From the NCBI RefSeq assembly GCF_001761545.1, contig NZ_CP017326.1:1612001-1676000 (forward strand): a stretch of 64,000 bases of DNA, given 5' to 3'. Position numbers and translations under genes: made by a program. Position 1 is the stretch's first letter, and every line of letters starts with the position of its first letter. The notes under the pieces were generated by a model, which saw only the letters and a program-made list of their open reading frames with translations, was not told the origin of the DNA and ran no database searches. This DNA comes from Weissella soli. Its GTDB lineage: Bacteria > Bacillota > Bacilli > Lactobacillales > Lactobacillaceae. Of the stretch, positions 18,454 to 28,398 are shown in pieces.

Positions 18454-19253
18454 TGCATATTTAGTGTATAAACATCTTGAATAGCCGTAGTTGAGCCTCT
18501 TTGACGTAATCGGAAACAATGATGAGTCGCGGTCGCTTTGACAAATAGTGTCATTGTTAGCGTTTGCTGGTATTTAATATTGTGCTTGATTACATAGAGA
18601 AACTATGCTTTATATATGTATAAATTTGAATATCCCGATCTATTTTTAATTATTTTAGATAAAAGTTTGTTATTTTTTGTATTTAAGGTTAAAATTACAC
18701 TATGAAACGTTCATAATAATCTGTTTAAGCGATAATATTGTTATTCGGTCTTGTATTTGTCCAAAAAAGGATTCACCCGGGTAAAATGAGTTAAATCTCA
18801 TTAAAGCAAGGTTTCGGGTGACACAAATTCAAAAAGTGTTTAATAAAAGTTGTAAATATTATGTCTTTTAAAGAACGTTTAAATATCTTTGTTGTTACAT
18901 GAGGTTTTTTTATTTAAAATAAACAAAAATAGATTCTGTCATGAATAGTTTTATTTTTGTGTTTATTAAAATTAAAAAACATAAAAACGACTTAAAAATT
19001 GGTTAAATGCATATTTTTGCCGGAAATTGTAAAAAAATTAAATCAGGATAAAAATAATTATCAAGCTAAAAATGCTTTCTTTTTGAAAATATACACGAAA
19101 TAGGTTTCGTGTATATTTTTTGTATATATTGAATATTGTGTGTTTTCATAGGGCTGTGATAATATATTCAAGGCGCCATACATGTGGGAGTGCGATGCAC
19201 ATCCTATGAATTTAAAGATATTTGATATTAATAGAAGAATGAGGTTTTTTATC
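18454..19253. other. Long AT-rich gene-free region with two RNA structures
   Basis: No protein gene is supported here. A structured element at about 18772-18822 pairs CACCCG with CGGGTG around an inner ATGAG/CTCAT hairpin. A strong terminator (AATATACACGAAA / TTTCGTGTATATT then six T) is at 19088-19122. The DNA between is very AT-rich with many A and T runs, and could contain a further small RNA or promoter upstream element for the next gene. Confidence 0.5.
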
Positions 19254-19682
19254 GTGGGTAAGTTTAATAGTAAGAAGTTGAAGGTTGCTGTGGCAGTGGC
19301 TCTTTGTAGCGTTGCCGTTTCTACTACTGCTTTAGCTTCATGGCAATTGTTGAATTTCAATTCTAAGGGTTATGAGACGATTGTCCATGCTGTTAAGAAA
19401 GATGGCGTCGTTGATGGCGTTCTTACAGCAGCTCAAGAAGAAATCACGGCTTTGAAGAATGTCGTTAGCGCACGTTCATCAGAAACAAAGGCCGTTCAAA
19501 ATGCTGCTAACAGCCAAATGTCATCTGTTAACACAGATATTGACTCAGCCGCTTCTTCAGCTTCTGACCTTGAAAAGAAGGCCAGTGCCTTGCAAGCTTC
19601 TATTACTGCTGATTCAAGTAGTGTCTCTTCAGCAACGACAGCAGACACTGAAGTCGTTTATGTAGACTCTGTTACACAATAA
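19254..19682 (+). CDS. Small secreted or membrane-anchored protein, coiled coil
   Basis: No family recognised. From the GTG at 19254 the protein has a signal peptide or anchor (KKLKVAVAVALCSVAVSTTALA) and then about 115 residues rich in Ala, Ser, Thr and Val with heptad-like spacing, ending ...VVYVDSVTQ. The GTG was chosen because GAGG lies 9 bases upstream; ATG codons at 19239 and 19209 are alternatives. A large terminator follows and a longer coiled-coil surface protein gene comes next, which suggests related envelope roles. Confidence 0.6.
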   Translation: MGKFNSKKLKVAVAVALCSVAVSTTALASWQLLNFNSKGYETIVHAVKKDGVVDGVLTAAQEEITALKNVVSARSSETKAVQNAANSQMSSVNTDIDSAASSASDLEKKASALQASITADSSSVSSATTADTEVVYVDSVTQ

Positions 19683-19746
19683 GTTGGCACTGATAGCTCA
19701 AATAATTAAATTAAACAAGCAATGATACTGATAGTGGGGTTCGGAT

Positions 19747-19797
19747 GTAAAATACATTTGACCCCATTTTTGAAATGCGGTCAAATGTATTTTATAA
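19747..19797 (+). terminator. Terminator between the two surface protein genes
   Basis: The stem TAAAATACATTTGACC pairs with GGTCAAATGTATTTTA around a short loop. Confidence 0.75.
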
Positions 19798-19821
19798 CAG
19801 GCTATTAATGGGTGAATCCAA

Positions 19822-21054
19822 ATGCGAAAGAAAAAAATAGTATTAATCTTGTTGCCGATGTTGTTATTAATTATTTCATTGTCAGCAAATGCAGCGTTTT
19901 TATTGACGCGGGCGCATACCGAAAGTTTGCGGGCGACTGATCAATCGATTGCCAATGTGAGTGATCTGTTAACACAATCAACGGTCAAGATTAAGACATT
20001 GAAGCAACAATTAAGCGATACTAAAGACCAGAACACAAATCTGTTGAATAATCAAAATACATTGTTTACGGCCTTAAATGTTACGGATTTGGATGCGGCA
20101 GAAGCCAGAATTAATGATATGAGTAAACAAATTGCCGCGCTGAAGGATATGGGTATCACCAATGTTGATCAGATCACTGGTTTGAAAGAGCAATTGGCGG
20201 AGTTAAAAACATCGCTCTCGTTGGGGGATGACTTTGATCCAACCACCAACTTAGTTGATTCGGTTAATAATACAATTGATGAGCGGGTTGCTGCCAAAAT
20301 TTCTGAGCAGACGCAGGCGTTAGAAACAAAGGTCGAGACACTCCAAACGCTTGTGGATCGGTATGCAGATATTTTTGCGGATGCAGGTACCACAGCTGAT
20401 TGGATTGCAAATGGTCCGGTGTTAAATAAGGTTGCCGATCCAATGTATATCGCCACAGCGCAAGTCAATACATGGAGTAATCCAGCTGGTGGGTATACTT
20501 TAGGATTGAAAAAAATTGGTGCTTATTATGTCTTTTCTATTTTCAATGGAAATTCACAGTGGATTTGGTCGGGAACTTCATGGGTTCAAGGTCAAACAAT
20601 TCAAAATGCCGCTGGGGATGTCTTTTTGAATGCATACCGAGACGGTTATTGGCAACCCTTCCAAAATAGCTTGGCGACCAAGACCTTAAATAATGTCAGT
20701 ACAAAAGATTACATCATGGTCTATGCATCTTCCTCTAAGAAAACTGAGAAAGCTTTTCTACCAGGGTTGCCAGCAACGGTTAATCGCAGTCAGCTGGCTA
20801 GCCAGACTTCAACGAGTGTAGGTAACTACTATGGTTGGGTTAGTGGTGGTGTGAGTGTTACTTGGGTGCCTGATGCGACAAACTCGGTGACAGGTACTTT
20901 CCAAATCACCGTTGCAGGTTATGTATCAACAGATGGTCAGCAACATGTGTATCAGTATGTCCCACATCCTAATACCACTGATAGTATCTATTCAGGTGGT
21001 GCGACGAATCGTACAATTAATGATGTCTCTAGTGTTTGGAAAGAAATCAAGTAA
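19822..21054 (+). CDS. Membrane-anchored surface protein with coiled coil
   Basis: Not recognised as a named family. It has an uncleaved-anchor-like N-terminus (KKKIVLILLPMLLLIISLSANAAFLL), a predicted coiled coil over about residues 35-190 (repeated Leu/Ile/Lys/Gln heptads), and a C-terminal domain of about 210 residues rich in Trp, Tyr, Gly, Ser and Thr (WSGTSWVQGQ, YYGWVSGGVSVTWVP) that looks like a beta-rich extracellular domain. No LPxTG is seen. The preceding secreted protein may act with it. Confidence 0.65.
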   Translation: MRKKKIVLILLPMLLLIISLSANAAFLLTRAHTESLRATDQSIANVSDLLTQSTVKIKTLKQQLSDTKDQNTNLLNNQNTLFTALNVTDLDAAEARINDMSKQIAALKDMGITNVDQITGLKEQLAELKTSLSLGDDFDPTTNLVDSVNNTIDERVAAKISEQTQALETKVETLQTLVDRYADIFADAGTTADWIANGPVLNKVADPMYIATAQVNTWSNPAGGYTLGLKKIGAYYVFSIFNGNSQWIWSGTSWVQGQTIQNAAGDVFLNAYRDGYWQPFQNSLATKTLNNVSTKDYIMVYASSSKKTEKAFLPGLPATVNRSQLASQTSTSVGNYYGWVSGGVSVTWVPDATNSVTGTFQITVAGYVSTDGQQHVYQYVPHPNTTDSIYSGGATNRTINDVSSVWKEIK

Positions 21055-21061
21055 TGCATAT

Positions 21062-21099
21062 TAAAAAGGAATCATCCAGGCTGGATGATTCCCTTTTTT
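21062..21099. terminator. Bidirectional terminator
   Basis: GGAATCATCCAG and CTGGATGATTCC form a 12-bp stem with A run before and T run after, between converging genes. Confidence 0.85.
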
Positions 21100-21106
21100 G
21101 TATTGT

Positions 21107-23545
21107 TTAACTCTTTTGATAGATACGTAGCGCTTGCTTACCATGGGTAAAGTAATAGGCCGTGTAGGTCACGGCAAACACTGCGGTGATAGCAAGCATT
21201 ACCCAGATATCATGGCTGATTGAGCCACCAATCATCATGGCTTCACGTAGGGCATGGATACCATAAGTCATTGGGAGATATGGTCGAATGGTAGCAAAGA
21301 ACTCATTCGAGAGTTGGATGGGATACGTTCCCTCAGCACCACTCAGCTGGAGTACCAATAATATCAATGATAGAAAGGCACCTGGTCGTGATAACCATAG
21401 ATTTAGCGTGGAGACAATCATGGCAAACATCAATTCAATGATGAGTAAGACTCCCACAGACTTGGCTGTACTCAAGGCATCAAGCCCTAAGATGAAGTGT
21501 ACACCAACTGCAAGAATGGCAACGCTGGCCAGAGAGAAGGCTGCGAGCAAGGTCGTCTTATCGATAAAGTAGCGGAACGCATTCTTATACTTGCCATGAG
21601 GTGTCACCATGTCCATTAACAAATTAAAGGCCATCAGACCGACGTAGAGACCGACTGACATCATCAATGGTGCCATTCCGGTACCATTGTTGGCAACCGT
21701 GGTTTGATCTGTGTGCTTCGTTAGGACCGGCTTAGCGATCTGATCATAGATGGCAGAAGTGCCTTTTTGATCGGCAATTTGTTGGGCGCCATCGGCTAAT
21801 GAATTAGCTAATGTCGTTTCACCATTGCTTAACTTCGTTAGGGCTGGACCAACTTGCTTTTGGCCAGTAGCTAATTGGTTAGCACCACTGTCTAACTTTT
21901 GCGAACCAGTGGCGAGTTCGTTAGTACCATTGGTAATCTTGCTATTGTTAGCGGCTAATTGGCTGAGGCCACTCGTCAATGTGTTGCCACCAGTGGTTAA
22001 CTCATTGATGCCGCTAACTAAAGCGGGGGTGGCTTGTTGCAACTGTTTGGTACCATTGGCCAAGGTAGTCGCACCACTCTTTAGGGTCGCACCCTTATCT
22101 GTTAAGGTTTGCAGACCGTCAGCTAAGGTTGTTGAACCTGTAGTTAGTTTAGCAACCCCAGTCTGTGTTTGGGTGATATATAATGCCATACCACCGTATA
22201 GGGTGTTAGTGTCATCTTTTGTGCCGAATGCGCTATTTAATGCACTGACTCCCGTAGCAAGTTCCTTTTGTTGTTCTGTGGCAGTTGTTTTAAGGGTGGT
22301 TAATTGACTCGCTAATGTCGTTAATTGGGTTTGCATATCCTGCATAACAGTGGTCGTAGCAGCAGTATCCGAGGAACTTTGGACTGCTTTTTGAATCGTG
22401 GCTGCTTGTTCATCAGTTAAATTAGCTGCCTGGATGGCTGTCGCTAGATTTTTGGTTAGGGTAGCCTGTTGAGTTTGGGCACCAGTTGACAAGGTTTTTA
22501 AGTCAGTGGCTAAAGTGGTCATTGTTTTTGTGATGGCAGTCGTGTCGGTAGAACTTTGTGACAAGCTTGAATTTAATTTGTTTAAGCCCGCCTGGAAGGT
22601 ACTGAGTCCTTTTTGAAGAGTTGTCACATCATTATCGTTAACGGCTGCTTGCATCGTTTTGAGACCAGCGTTTAATTGCTGAGCACCGGTATTTGCTTTT
22701 GACACTCCGGCGGTATATTGCGTAATCCCAGTGCTCAACTGTTGGGCACCTGAATTCAATGAAGTGATCCCAGTCGTCAGTGTCGGTGTTTGCGCCTGTA
22801 ATTGGCTTAACCCAGTGGCAAGCGATTTGCTACCGGTGCTGGCAGAGGCAACTCCATTTGTATAAGTAGAAAGTTGATTATTGAAACTGTTAATACCTGT
22901 GTTTAGGGTCGTGGTACCGGCAGCCAAGGTATTTAGATTAGTCGTGATGGTCTGAACTCCAGATTGTAACTTGGTCGTCCCAGTTTTTAATTTGGTTGCC
23001 CCAGCTGCACCGTCAGATAATCCGTCTCCAACTTTGGCGAGATTAGCATATAGTGCCTTGGCATACGTGCGCGTGACTTGCGCATTAACTTTGGCTACCA
23101 GTTTATTAATCGCCGATTCAGATAGTTTTGAGGCGATAAAGTTATGACCAGCACTTGTTTCATAATTCAGACGCATCCGCTTGGGATTTTTGTCTGATAG
23201 ACTGGCCGCATTCTTTGAAAAGTTCTTAGGTATCGTGATCGCCATGACATATTTGCCATCATCTAACCCTTTTTTTGCCTGTTTGGCACTCGTCTGGGTG
23301 AAATTCATGCTATCGCTGTCGACTAATTGCTTGGCGAGGCTCTTACCAAGCTTAATGGTTTTATGATTCTGTTTGGCCGCGTGATCGAGATTGACTACTG
23401 CGACCGGCAGTTGGCTAATTCTCCCGTAAGTATTCCAAACTGAATTTAAGAATGTTACGGCGTAGACTGAAGGGACAGTTGCTAGTGCGATGAACACAAT
23501 GATTAAAAAACGCTTTTCTTTAAATATATATCGCCATTCGTGCAT
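21107..23545 (-). CDS. YhgE/Pip domain membrane protein
   Basis: An 812-residue member of the YhgE/Pip (phage infection protein) family related to ABC-2 type permeases. A first membrane segment (RFLIIVFIALATVPSVYAV) is followed by a very long extracellular stalk with repeated L..G...L..G units (for example LNTGINSFNNQL, LADGLQTLTDKG), then five to six C-terminal membrane segments. Relatives are phage receptors and, as in EsaA, take part in secretion. It starts after AGGAGG. A TetR gene is divergent 114 bases away and probably controls it. Confidence 0.9.
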   Translation of the reverse strand: MHEWRYIFKEKRFLIIVFIALATVPSVYAVTFLNSVWNTYGRISQLPVAVVNLDHAAKQNHKTIKLGKSLAKQLVDSDSMNFTQTSAKQAKKGLDDGKYVMAITIPKNFSKNAASLSDKNPKRMRLNYETSAGHNFIASKLSESAINKLVAKVNAQVTRTYAKALYANLAKVGDGLSDGAAGATKLKTGTTKLQSGVQTITTNLNTLAAGTTTLNTGINSFNNQLSTYTNGVASASTGSKSLATGLSQLQAQTPTLTTGITSLNSGAQQLSTGITQYTAGVSKANTGAQQLNAGLKTMQAAVNDNDVTTLQKGLSTFQAGLNKLNSSLSQSSTDTTAITKTMTTLATDLKTLSTGAQTQQATLTKNLATAIQAANLTDEQAATIQKAVQSSSDTAATTTVMQDMQTQLTTLASQLTTLKTTATEQQKELATGVSALNSAFGTKDDTNTLYGGMALYITQTQTGVAKLTTGSTTLADGLQTLTDKGATLKSGATTLANGTKQLQQATPALVSGINELTTGGNTLTSGLSQLAANNSKITNGTNELATGSQKLDSGANQLATGQKQVGPALTKLSNGETTLANSLADGAQQIADQKGTSAIYDQIAKPVLTKHTDQTTVANNGTGMAPLMMSVGLYVGLMAFNLLMDMVTPHGKYKNAFRYFIDKTTLLAAFSLASVAILAVGVHFILGLDALSTAKSVGVLLIIELMFAMIVSTLNLWLSRPGAFLSLILLVLQLSGAEGTYPIQLSNEFFATIRPYLPMTYGIHALREAMMIGGSISHDIWVMLAITAVFAVTYTAYYFTHGKQALRIYQKS

Positions 23546-23659
23546 TTCGATTGGCCTCCTGAAAATTCATGTTCCTTATTATAGTGATTAAAAAAATTTG
23601 ATTCAATTCACAAAAGTAGATACAATGTCTATTAAATTAAGATTTTGGGGAGGATCACG

Positions 23660-24241
23660 ATGAAACACGCAGAACGTATCGCAAAGACCAAAGAAACCAT
23701 CCAAAAAAGTTTTATGAGCTTGATGGCTGAAAAGGGCTATGATCGGGTCACGGTGACAGACATCATCACCCGTTCAGAAATTTCACGGGGGACCTTTTAT
23801 TTACATTATTTAGATAAGGATGATTTGTTGCAAAAAATCGAGGGAGAATTATTAGATTATATTGGGGAACATAGTGATTTGAATGATCATACCGTGTTAG
23901 ATATTTCACCGTATGAAGCCATTACCCATACGTTTGATTGGCTATATGAGAATCGCGAAATTCTACGTATCCTGGTGAGTGAAAAGGGTGATCCATACTT
24001 TATTTCAAAAATTTCTAATCTCCTGATGTACCGATTACGTGCCATGACTCGCTCGCCGTATCGGGCTAATAAATCAGCTATTCCACGGGAATATGCCTTG
24101 GATCTATATGTGACTGGCTATGTGCGCATGATTTTTGATTGGCTGTCACAACCGCTCCCAGAAGAACCGGCTACTTTTACAAAATACTTCCTAGCGAGTG
24201 AGAATCTGACGCCGGCTGAACTGTTCGCCATGCTTAAATAG
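23660..24241 (+). CDS. TetR/AcrR-family transcriptional regulator
   Basis: A 193-residue repressor. The N-terminal HTH reads KGYDRVTVTDIITRSEISRGTFYLHYLDKDDLL; the remainder is an effector-binding helical domain. The ATG at 23660 lies 6 bases after GGGGAGG; the upstream TTG overlaps that site. Divergent orientation to the YhgE/Pip gene suggests it regulates that gene and itself. Confidence 0.9.
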   Translation: MKHAERIAKTKETIQKSFMSLMAEKGYDRVTVTDIITRSEISRGTFYLHYLDKDDLLQKIEGELLDYIGEHSDLNDHTVLDISPYEAITHTFDWLYENREILRILVSEKGDPYFISKISNLLMYRLRAMTRSPYRANKSAIPREYALDLYVTGYVRMIFDWLSQPLPEEPATFTKYFLASENLTPAELFAMLK

Positions 24242-24246
24242 TCAAT

Positions 24247-24350
24247 GTTAGACAGTTTGTCTAATAAATTTAAGTTAGCGATATGCTAGCTAGCAAGATT
24301 CGCGCTTAAGTTCATTGTAGGCTTGTTTGGCGATAGCAGTGAACGTTTTT
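24247..24350 (+). terminator. Two hairpins after the TetR gene
   Basis: TTAGACA-GTT-TGTCTAA at 24247-24263 is followed by AT-rich sequence, and GTTCATTG / CAGTGAAC at about 24312-24345 ends in five T. The bases from 24350 to 24499 hold no gene. Confidence 0.55.
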
Positions 24351-24499
24351 GAGATATCTAAAGCCATGCGCCACTATTAAAAAGGGCAATAAGTGAATTT
24401 TACTAAAAAATAAATGAGAAATAACTAATAAATGGGTTGAGTTTGTTTTTAAACGCTATATACTTGATTTAATAAAAATAGAAATTAGGTTGATGTGGA

Positions 24500-25873
24500 A
24501 TGACAACAGCAGTAGATATTACGTTATTAGATTTGCCAAATGGTGAGGTGAATACTGAAGAAAGTGTCTTGGATAAGTATGGCTACGATGAGTGGACACA
24601 GGAAGAAACGTCGCGTACTTTACCGCGTGCGGTCGTCTTTGCAGAGAGTATTGCCGATGTGCAGGCTGTACTACGTTTTGCCAGTGAGCACCAGATTGCA
24701 GTGGTGACCCAGGGCTCCCGAACATCGATTGTGAATGGTTCATCGGCTTTGTCAGATGGTATTATTCTGAGTTTAGCCCGCATGAATCATATCATTGATA
24801 TCCAAATTGAAAACCAATTAGCAATTGTTGAACCAGGTGTCCTAAATGGAACTTTGGATGAAGCTGCCCGTAAATTTGACTATTTTTATGCGCCCGATCC
24901 AGGTTCAAAGCCCATTAGTACGATCGGTGGCAATGTGGCAACCAATGCTGGTGGGATGAGTTCGTTGAAGTATGGGACTACCAAGCAAGCCGTGTTGGCG
25001 CTTAAGGTCGTGTTAGCTAGTGGCGAATTGATTGAGGTGGGTGCACCAGTCTTGAAAAATACCGCTGCGTATAATCTATTGGATCTCTTCGTCGGATCCG
25101 AGGGTACCCTGGGGGTCATTGTTGAAATTACGGTGCGTCTCTTGCCCATCCCATATGGTGCGTCTGTTACCGGATTGGCTACATTCAACTCGATGCAAGA
25201 CCTAACGTATGCCGTACAACGTATTCAAGCTAGTGGCTTATACCCATCAATGCTAGAAGCTTTGAATCGGGTCTCGATTGAAGCTTTGGATCAGTATGAA
25301 AATCTGGATTTGGGTGCTCGTGGCAGCCAGGCATTGTTGATTTTCCAATTGGATGTGGCCGTAGATGGTGCTTTAGAGGTGGCTAAGCAGGAATTACAAG
25401 CAGCTGGCGCCGTGAAGGTGGATGTCACGGCTGACGTGGAGCGTACGAAAGAAATTATCAAGATTCGACAGGATGTTTTTAAGGCCGGCGCCCAGTATGG
25501 TCGGCTGATTGTTGAGGATATTGCCGTACCGTTGGGTAGTTTGGCCACGGTTGTCGCGCGGGCCGAGGAGATCGCTGAAAAGTATCAGCAGCGCTTGTTG
25601 TTATTGGGACATGCTGGGGATGGTAATCTGCACCCAGACTTTATTCTAGAGTCCACTGAAGGACCAATTCCCGCAGAATTGGACGCAGCTATTGCAGAAT
25701 TGCTGACCTATGTCATCAGCGTTGGCGGAACCGTCAGTGCCGAGCATGGGATTGGTAGCCTAAAGAAGAAATGGGTCGACCAGCAATTATCACCAGCCGT
25801 GGTACAACTACAAAAGCAAATCAAACAAGTTTTTGATCCGCAGGGTATTTTGAATCCCGAACGGAAAGTATAA
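24500..25873 (+). CDS. FAD-linked oxidase, GlcD / D-lactate dehydrogenase type
   Basis: Oxidises a 2-hydroxy acid (glycolate, D-lactate or D-2-hydroxyglutarate) with FAD. The PCMH FAD-binding domain shows VTQGSRTSIVNGSSAL, PDPGSKPISTIGGNVATNAGGMSSLKYG and DLFVGSEGTLGVI; the C-terminal oxidase domain carries LLLGHAGDGNLHPD and SAEHGIGSLKK. The length of 457 is typical. It is monocistronic. No Fe-S partner is encoded nearby, so the electron acceptor may be oxygen or quinone. Confidence 0.92.
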   Translation: MTTAVDITLLDLPNGEVNTEESVLDKYGYDEWTQEETSRTLPRAVVFAESIADVQAVLRFASEHQIAVVTQGSRTSIVNGSSALSDGIILSLARMNHIIDIQIENQLAIVEPGVLNGTLDEAARKFDYFYAPDPGSKPISTIGGNVATNAGGMSSLKYGTTKQAVLALKVVLASGELIEVGAPVLKNTAAYNLLDLFVGSEGTLGVIVEITVRLLPIPYGASVTGLATFNSMQDLTYAVQRIQASGLYPSMLEALNRVSIEALDQYENLDLGARGSQALLIFQLDVAVDGALEVAKQELQAAGAVKVDVTADVERTKEIIKIRQDVFKAGAQYGRLIVEDIAVPLGSLATVVARAEEIAEKYQQRLLLLGHAGDGNLHPDFILESTEGPIPAELDAAIAELLTYVISVGGTVSAEHGIGSLKKKWVDQQLSPAVVQLQKQIKQVFDPQGILNPERKV

Positions 25874-25882
25874 ATTCATAGG

Positions 25883-25920
25883 TGTCGATAATGAGCATAG
25901 GGCTGATTATCGACATTTTT
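25883..25920 (+). terminator. Terminator after the FAD-linked oxidase
   Basis: TGTCGATAAT pairs with ATTATCGACA, followed by five T. Confidence 0.85.
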
Positions 25921-25983
25921 CGAACGGTTCAAAGATGATCAGACGGTTGACGAAGTATGCAGGGAATCCTGCAAGGAGGTTTT

Positions 25984-26688
25984 ATGACGGATAGTACGCT
26001 TGATTGGCGGCAGGGGGTGCATGATAGCATGCCCGTATTTGCTGGCTACCTCTCAATTGGCCTAGCGTTTGGCATTGTTGCGGCAGCAGCAAATTTTTCA
26101 GTGTGGCAGATTTTTTTACTGTCGACGATCGTTTACTCAGGGGCGGCGCAATTTATCATCGTAGCGATGCTGGTAGCTGGCGGGGATGCGACGACGATTT
26201 TACCGATCATTGCTTTGGTCAGTATGCGCATGTTCTTACAATCACTATCCGCGATGACCGTTTTTAAAGGCATTTCTTTGTGGCAAGGGTTGGCGATTGG
26301 GAGTCTGATTACTGATGAGTCATACGGGGTGTTAATGTTGGCACACGCACAAGGGAAGCCGGTGAACTTTTCTTGGATGAATGGGGTTAATCTCAGTGCC
26401 GTAGCCGTCTGGGCGCTTTCAAGTGTGCTAGGTGGGCTCTTAGGTGATGCCATATCTGATCCCACCACCTTTGGCTTGGACTTCTCACTGACTGCTATGT
26501 TCGCCGGCCTTTGGGTTTTGTCGCTTAAGGCCGATATACGGACTAAAAAGGCAAAATTCAGTGTCGTCATCGGTGAAATTGGTGTAACAGCAATGAGTTT
26601 TATTGGCCTATCATACGTCTTTGAAAGTTCGATTGCGGTTTTAGTAGCGACCGTGATGGGGGCACTATTTGCGCATTATTTTCGGTAA
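25984..26688 (+). CDS. azlC: Branched-chain amino-acid exporter subunit AzlC
   Basis: Large subunit of the AzlCD exporter, six or more membrane segments in 234 residues. Conserved family wording is SMPVFAGYLSIGLAFGIVAAA, YSGAAQFI and SMRMFLQS. The ATG at 25984 follows AAGGAGG; the ATG 27 bases earlier has no site. AzlD follows 12 bases after the stop. Confidence 0.9.
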   Translation: MTDSTLDWRQGVHDSMPVFAGYLSIGLAFGIVAAAANFSVWQIFLLSTIVYSGAAQFIIVAMLVAGGDATTILPIIALVSMRMFLQSLSAMTVFKGISLWQGLAIGSLITDESYGVLMLAHAQGKPVNFSWMNGVNLSAVAVWALSSVLGGLLGDAISDPTTFGLDFSLTAMFAGLWVLSLKADIRTKKAKFSVVIGEIGVTAMSFIGLSYVFESSIAVLVATVMGALFAHYFR

Positions 26689-26700
26689 AGGAGCAGGCAC

Positions 26701-27021
26701 TTGGTCAATAGTTCAGTATTTTGGTGGGTCTTGATTGGTGCCGGATTAATCAACTGGTTGATTCGTATTACACCGGTACTAGTCGCGCAGTGGATCAAGT
26801 TTCCGGCTGGCGTGATCCGTTTTCTACACTTTGTGCCACTCAGCATGATGTCGGCGATTTTGTTACAAAATTTAGTCAGTGTGACACAGCAGCGGTTGGT
26901 GGTTGATTGGCTTGGCGTGATGGCAGTGTTACCAGCGGTCATCATTGGTTATTGGCGTAATTCACTAACCTGGACCGTTTTCGTTGGGGTGCTCATGATG
27001 ATGTTGTTGCGACTTCTTTAG
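26701..27021 (+). CDS. azlD: Branched-chain amino-acid exporter subunit AzlD
   Basis: A 106-residue protein with four membrane segments and the family RITPVLVAQW motif. It starts with TTG at 26701, 10 bases after AAAGGAG. It acts with AzlC in export of branched-chain amino acids or analogues. Confidence 0.88.
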   Translation: MVNSSVFWWVLIGAGLINWLIRITPVLVAQWIKFPAGVIRFLHFVPLSMMSAILLQNLVSVTQQRLVVDWLGVMAVLPAVIIGYWRNSLTWTVFVGVLMMMLLRLL

Positions 27022-27108
27022 AATATTTAGCCGCTTTTTAAACATGTTTGTGTATTTTTATTCAAAATAGTTATATAATATAACAAAAATATACAAGAGG
27101 TGTTGCAC

Positions 27109-28245
27109 ATGGTCGATCATATCAAATTATTTTCAGACATCATTCAAATTCAGACGGTTAACGATCATGAGGCTGAATTGGCGGATTATTTAGCAAGTTA
27201 TTTTGACGGGACGCCCGCCGAGGTAACTAAAGTCACTTTTGCACCGGGCCGTGACTCATTGGTCGTGAAGCTGGGGGAATTACAAAATCCAGATAAGGTT
27301 TTGGTCTTTTCAGGTCATGGGGACACGGTTGATTTTGGTGATTTGTCAAAGTGGACATATCCACCACTATCGGCACACATCGAAGGTGACACGATTTTTG
27401 GTCGGGGTGCTAATGATATGAAGGGTGGCTTAGCGGCACTTTTTGCAGCGGCGCTGGAATTAATAGCTGAAGATTTTGATTTCGGTCATAATCAATTGAA
27501 ATTATTCATGACCGTGGGTGAAGAGACCGGCGAATATGGAGCCCATCAGTTAGTTGAAGCGGGCTTTTTGGATGACGTGACCGCGTTGATCTTAGGAGAA
27601 CCACGGGCTAATTTCGAAATTGGCTATACGAATAAGGGGGTCATTGATTACAAGGTGACGGTTACTGGTAAATCAGCGCACTCATCACGACCAGATCTCG
27701 GGGACAACGCCTTAGAAAAGGCGTTGGTCATTATCCAGGATATTCAGACGTATTTCACCAAGTATGACACCGTCGAGAATCCAGTTTTAGGTAAACTGAC
27801 GAATGTTATTTCAGTGATTAATTCTGGGACACAAGTCAATCAAGTCCCTGATCTCGCCTACTTCATGGGTAATACGCGCACCATTCCGGAAACGCCCAAC
27901 CAACAAATTTTCGCGGACTTACAGGCACTGGTTGATCAATACGACAATGCCGAACTTGAAATTATTTATCCTGCGGAGCCTTTGCCAGTGCAGACCGTAT
28001 CAGAATTCACAAAGCTCGCCCAGGCTAAAATTCAAGCAATCAGTGGTCAGCCAGGTGCTTTGATTGCCGGTGCCGGCGCCAATGAGGGTAGTGAATTTAT
28101 TCAGGCCAAAGCCAAGTTCCCAATTTTAATTTTTGGACCAAGTGCTTTTGACAATTCGCATGCAGTGAATGAGTCCAACTCATTAAAAATTTATGAGCAA
28201 GCGGTTGAAATTTATAAGCAAATTGCGGTTGAGTATTTGGCATAG
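27109..28245 (+). CDS. M20 family metallopeptidase (ArgE/DapE/acetylornithine deacetylase type)
   Basis: Zinc hydrolase of N-acylated amino acids or small peptides. Metal-ligand motifs are FSGHGDTVD, GRGANDMKGG and GEETGEYGA; a dimerisation domain interrupts the catalytic domain (NKGVIDYKVTVTGKSAHSSRPD). The 378 residues suit DapE-like enzymes, the usual annotation in lactic acid bacteria, where succinyl-diaminopimelate desuccinylase is the suggested role, but substrate is not certain. Start ATG at 27109 after AGAGGTG; TATAAT lies near 27073. Confidence 0.88.
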   Translation: MVDHIKLFSDIIQIQTVNDHEAELADYLASYFDGTPAEVTKVTFAPGRDSLVVKLGELQNPDKVLVFSGHGDTVDFGDLSKWTYPPLSAHIEGDTIFGRGANDMKGGLAALFAAALELIAEDFDFGHNQLKLFMTVGEETGEYGAHQLVEAGFLDDVTALILGEPRANFEIGYTNKGVIDYKVTVTGKSAHSSRPDLGDNALEKALVIIQDIQTYFTKYDTVENPVLGKLTNVISVINSGTQVNQVPDLAYFMGNTRTIPETPNQQIFADLQALVDQYDNAELEIIYPAEPLPVQTVSEFTKLAQAKIQAISGQPGALIAGAGANEGSEFIQAKAKFPILIFGPSAFDNSHAVNESNSLKIYEQAVEIYKQIAVEYLA

Positions 28246-28337
28246 GCAGCGGGCAATCAAGTATTAAGCAGAGCGTTGCAGGTCTCTTCTAAGGCGGCCT
28301 TGATTTTGGTGCCAATAAAATCTTTTATACAAAAACC

Positions 28338-28365
28338 TTGCAATCTCATTTTGATTCTTTATAAT
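28338..28365 (+). promoter_or_regulatory. Promoter of the sstT attenuator
   Basis: TTGCAA (28338-28343) and TATAAT (28360-28365) are 16 bases apart, upstream of the Ser/Thr leader peptide. Confidence 0.75.
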
Positions 28366-28398
28366 GAGAATCATATTAGAAAAGGTTAGGGAAATATC

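Noticed and set aside
18861-18902. 13-codon ORF MSFKERLNIFVVT
   Set aside because: No ribosome binding site or supporting structure.
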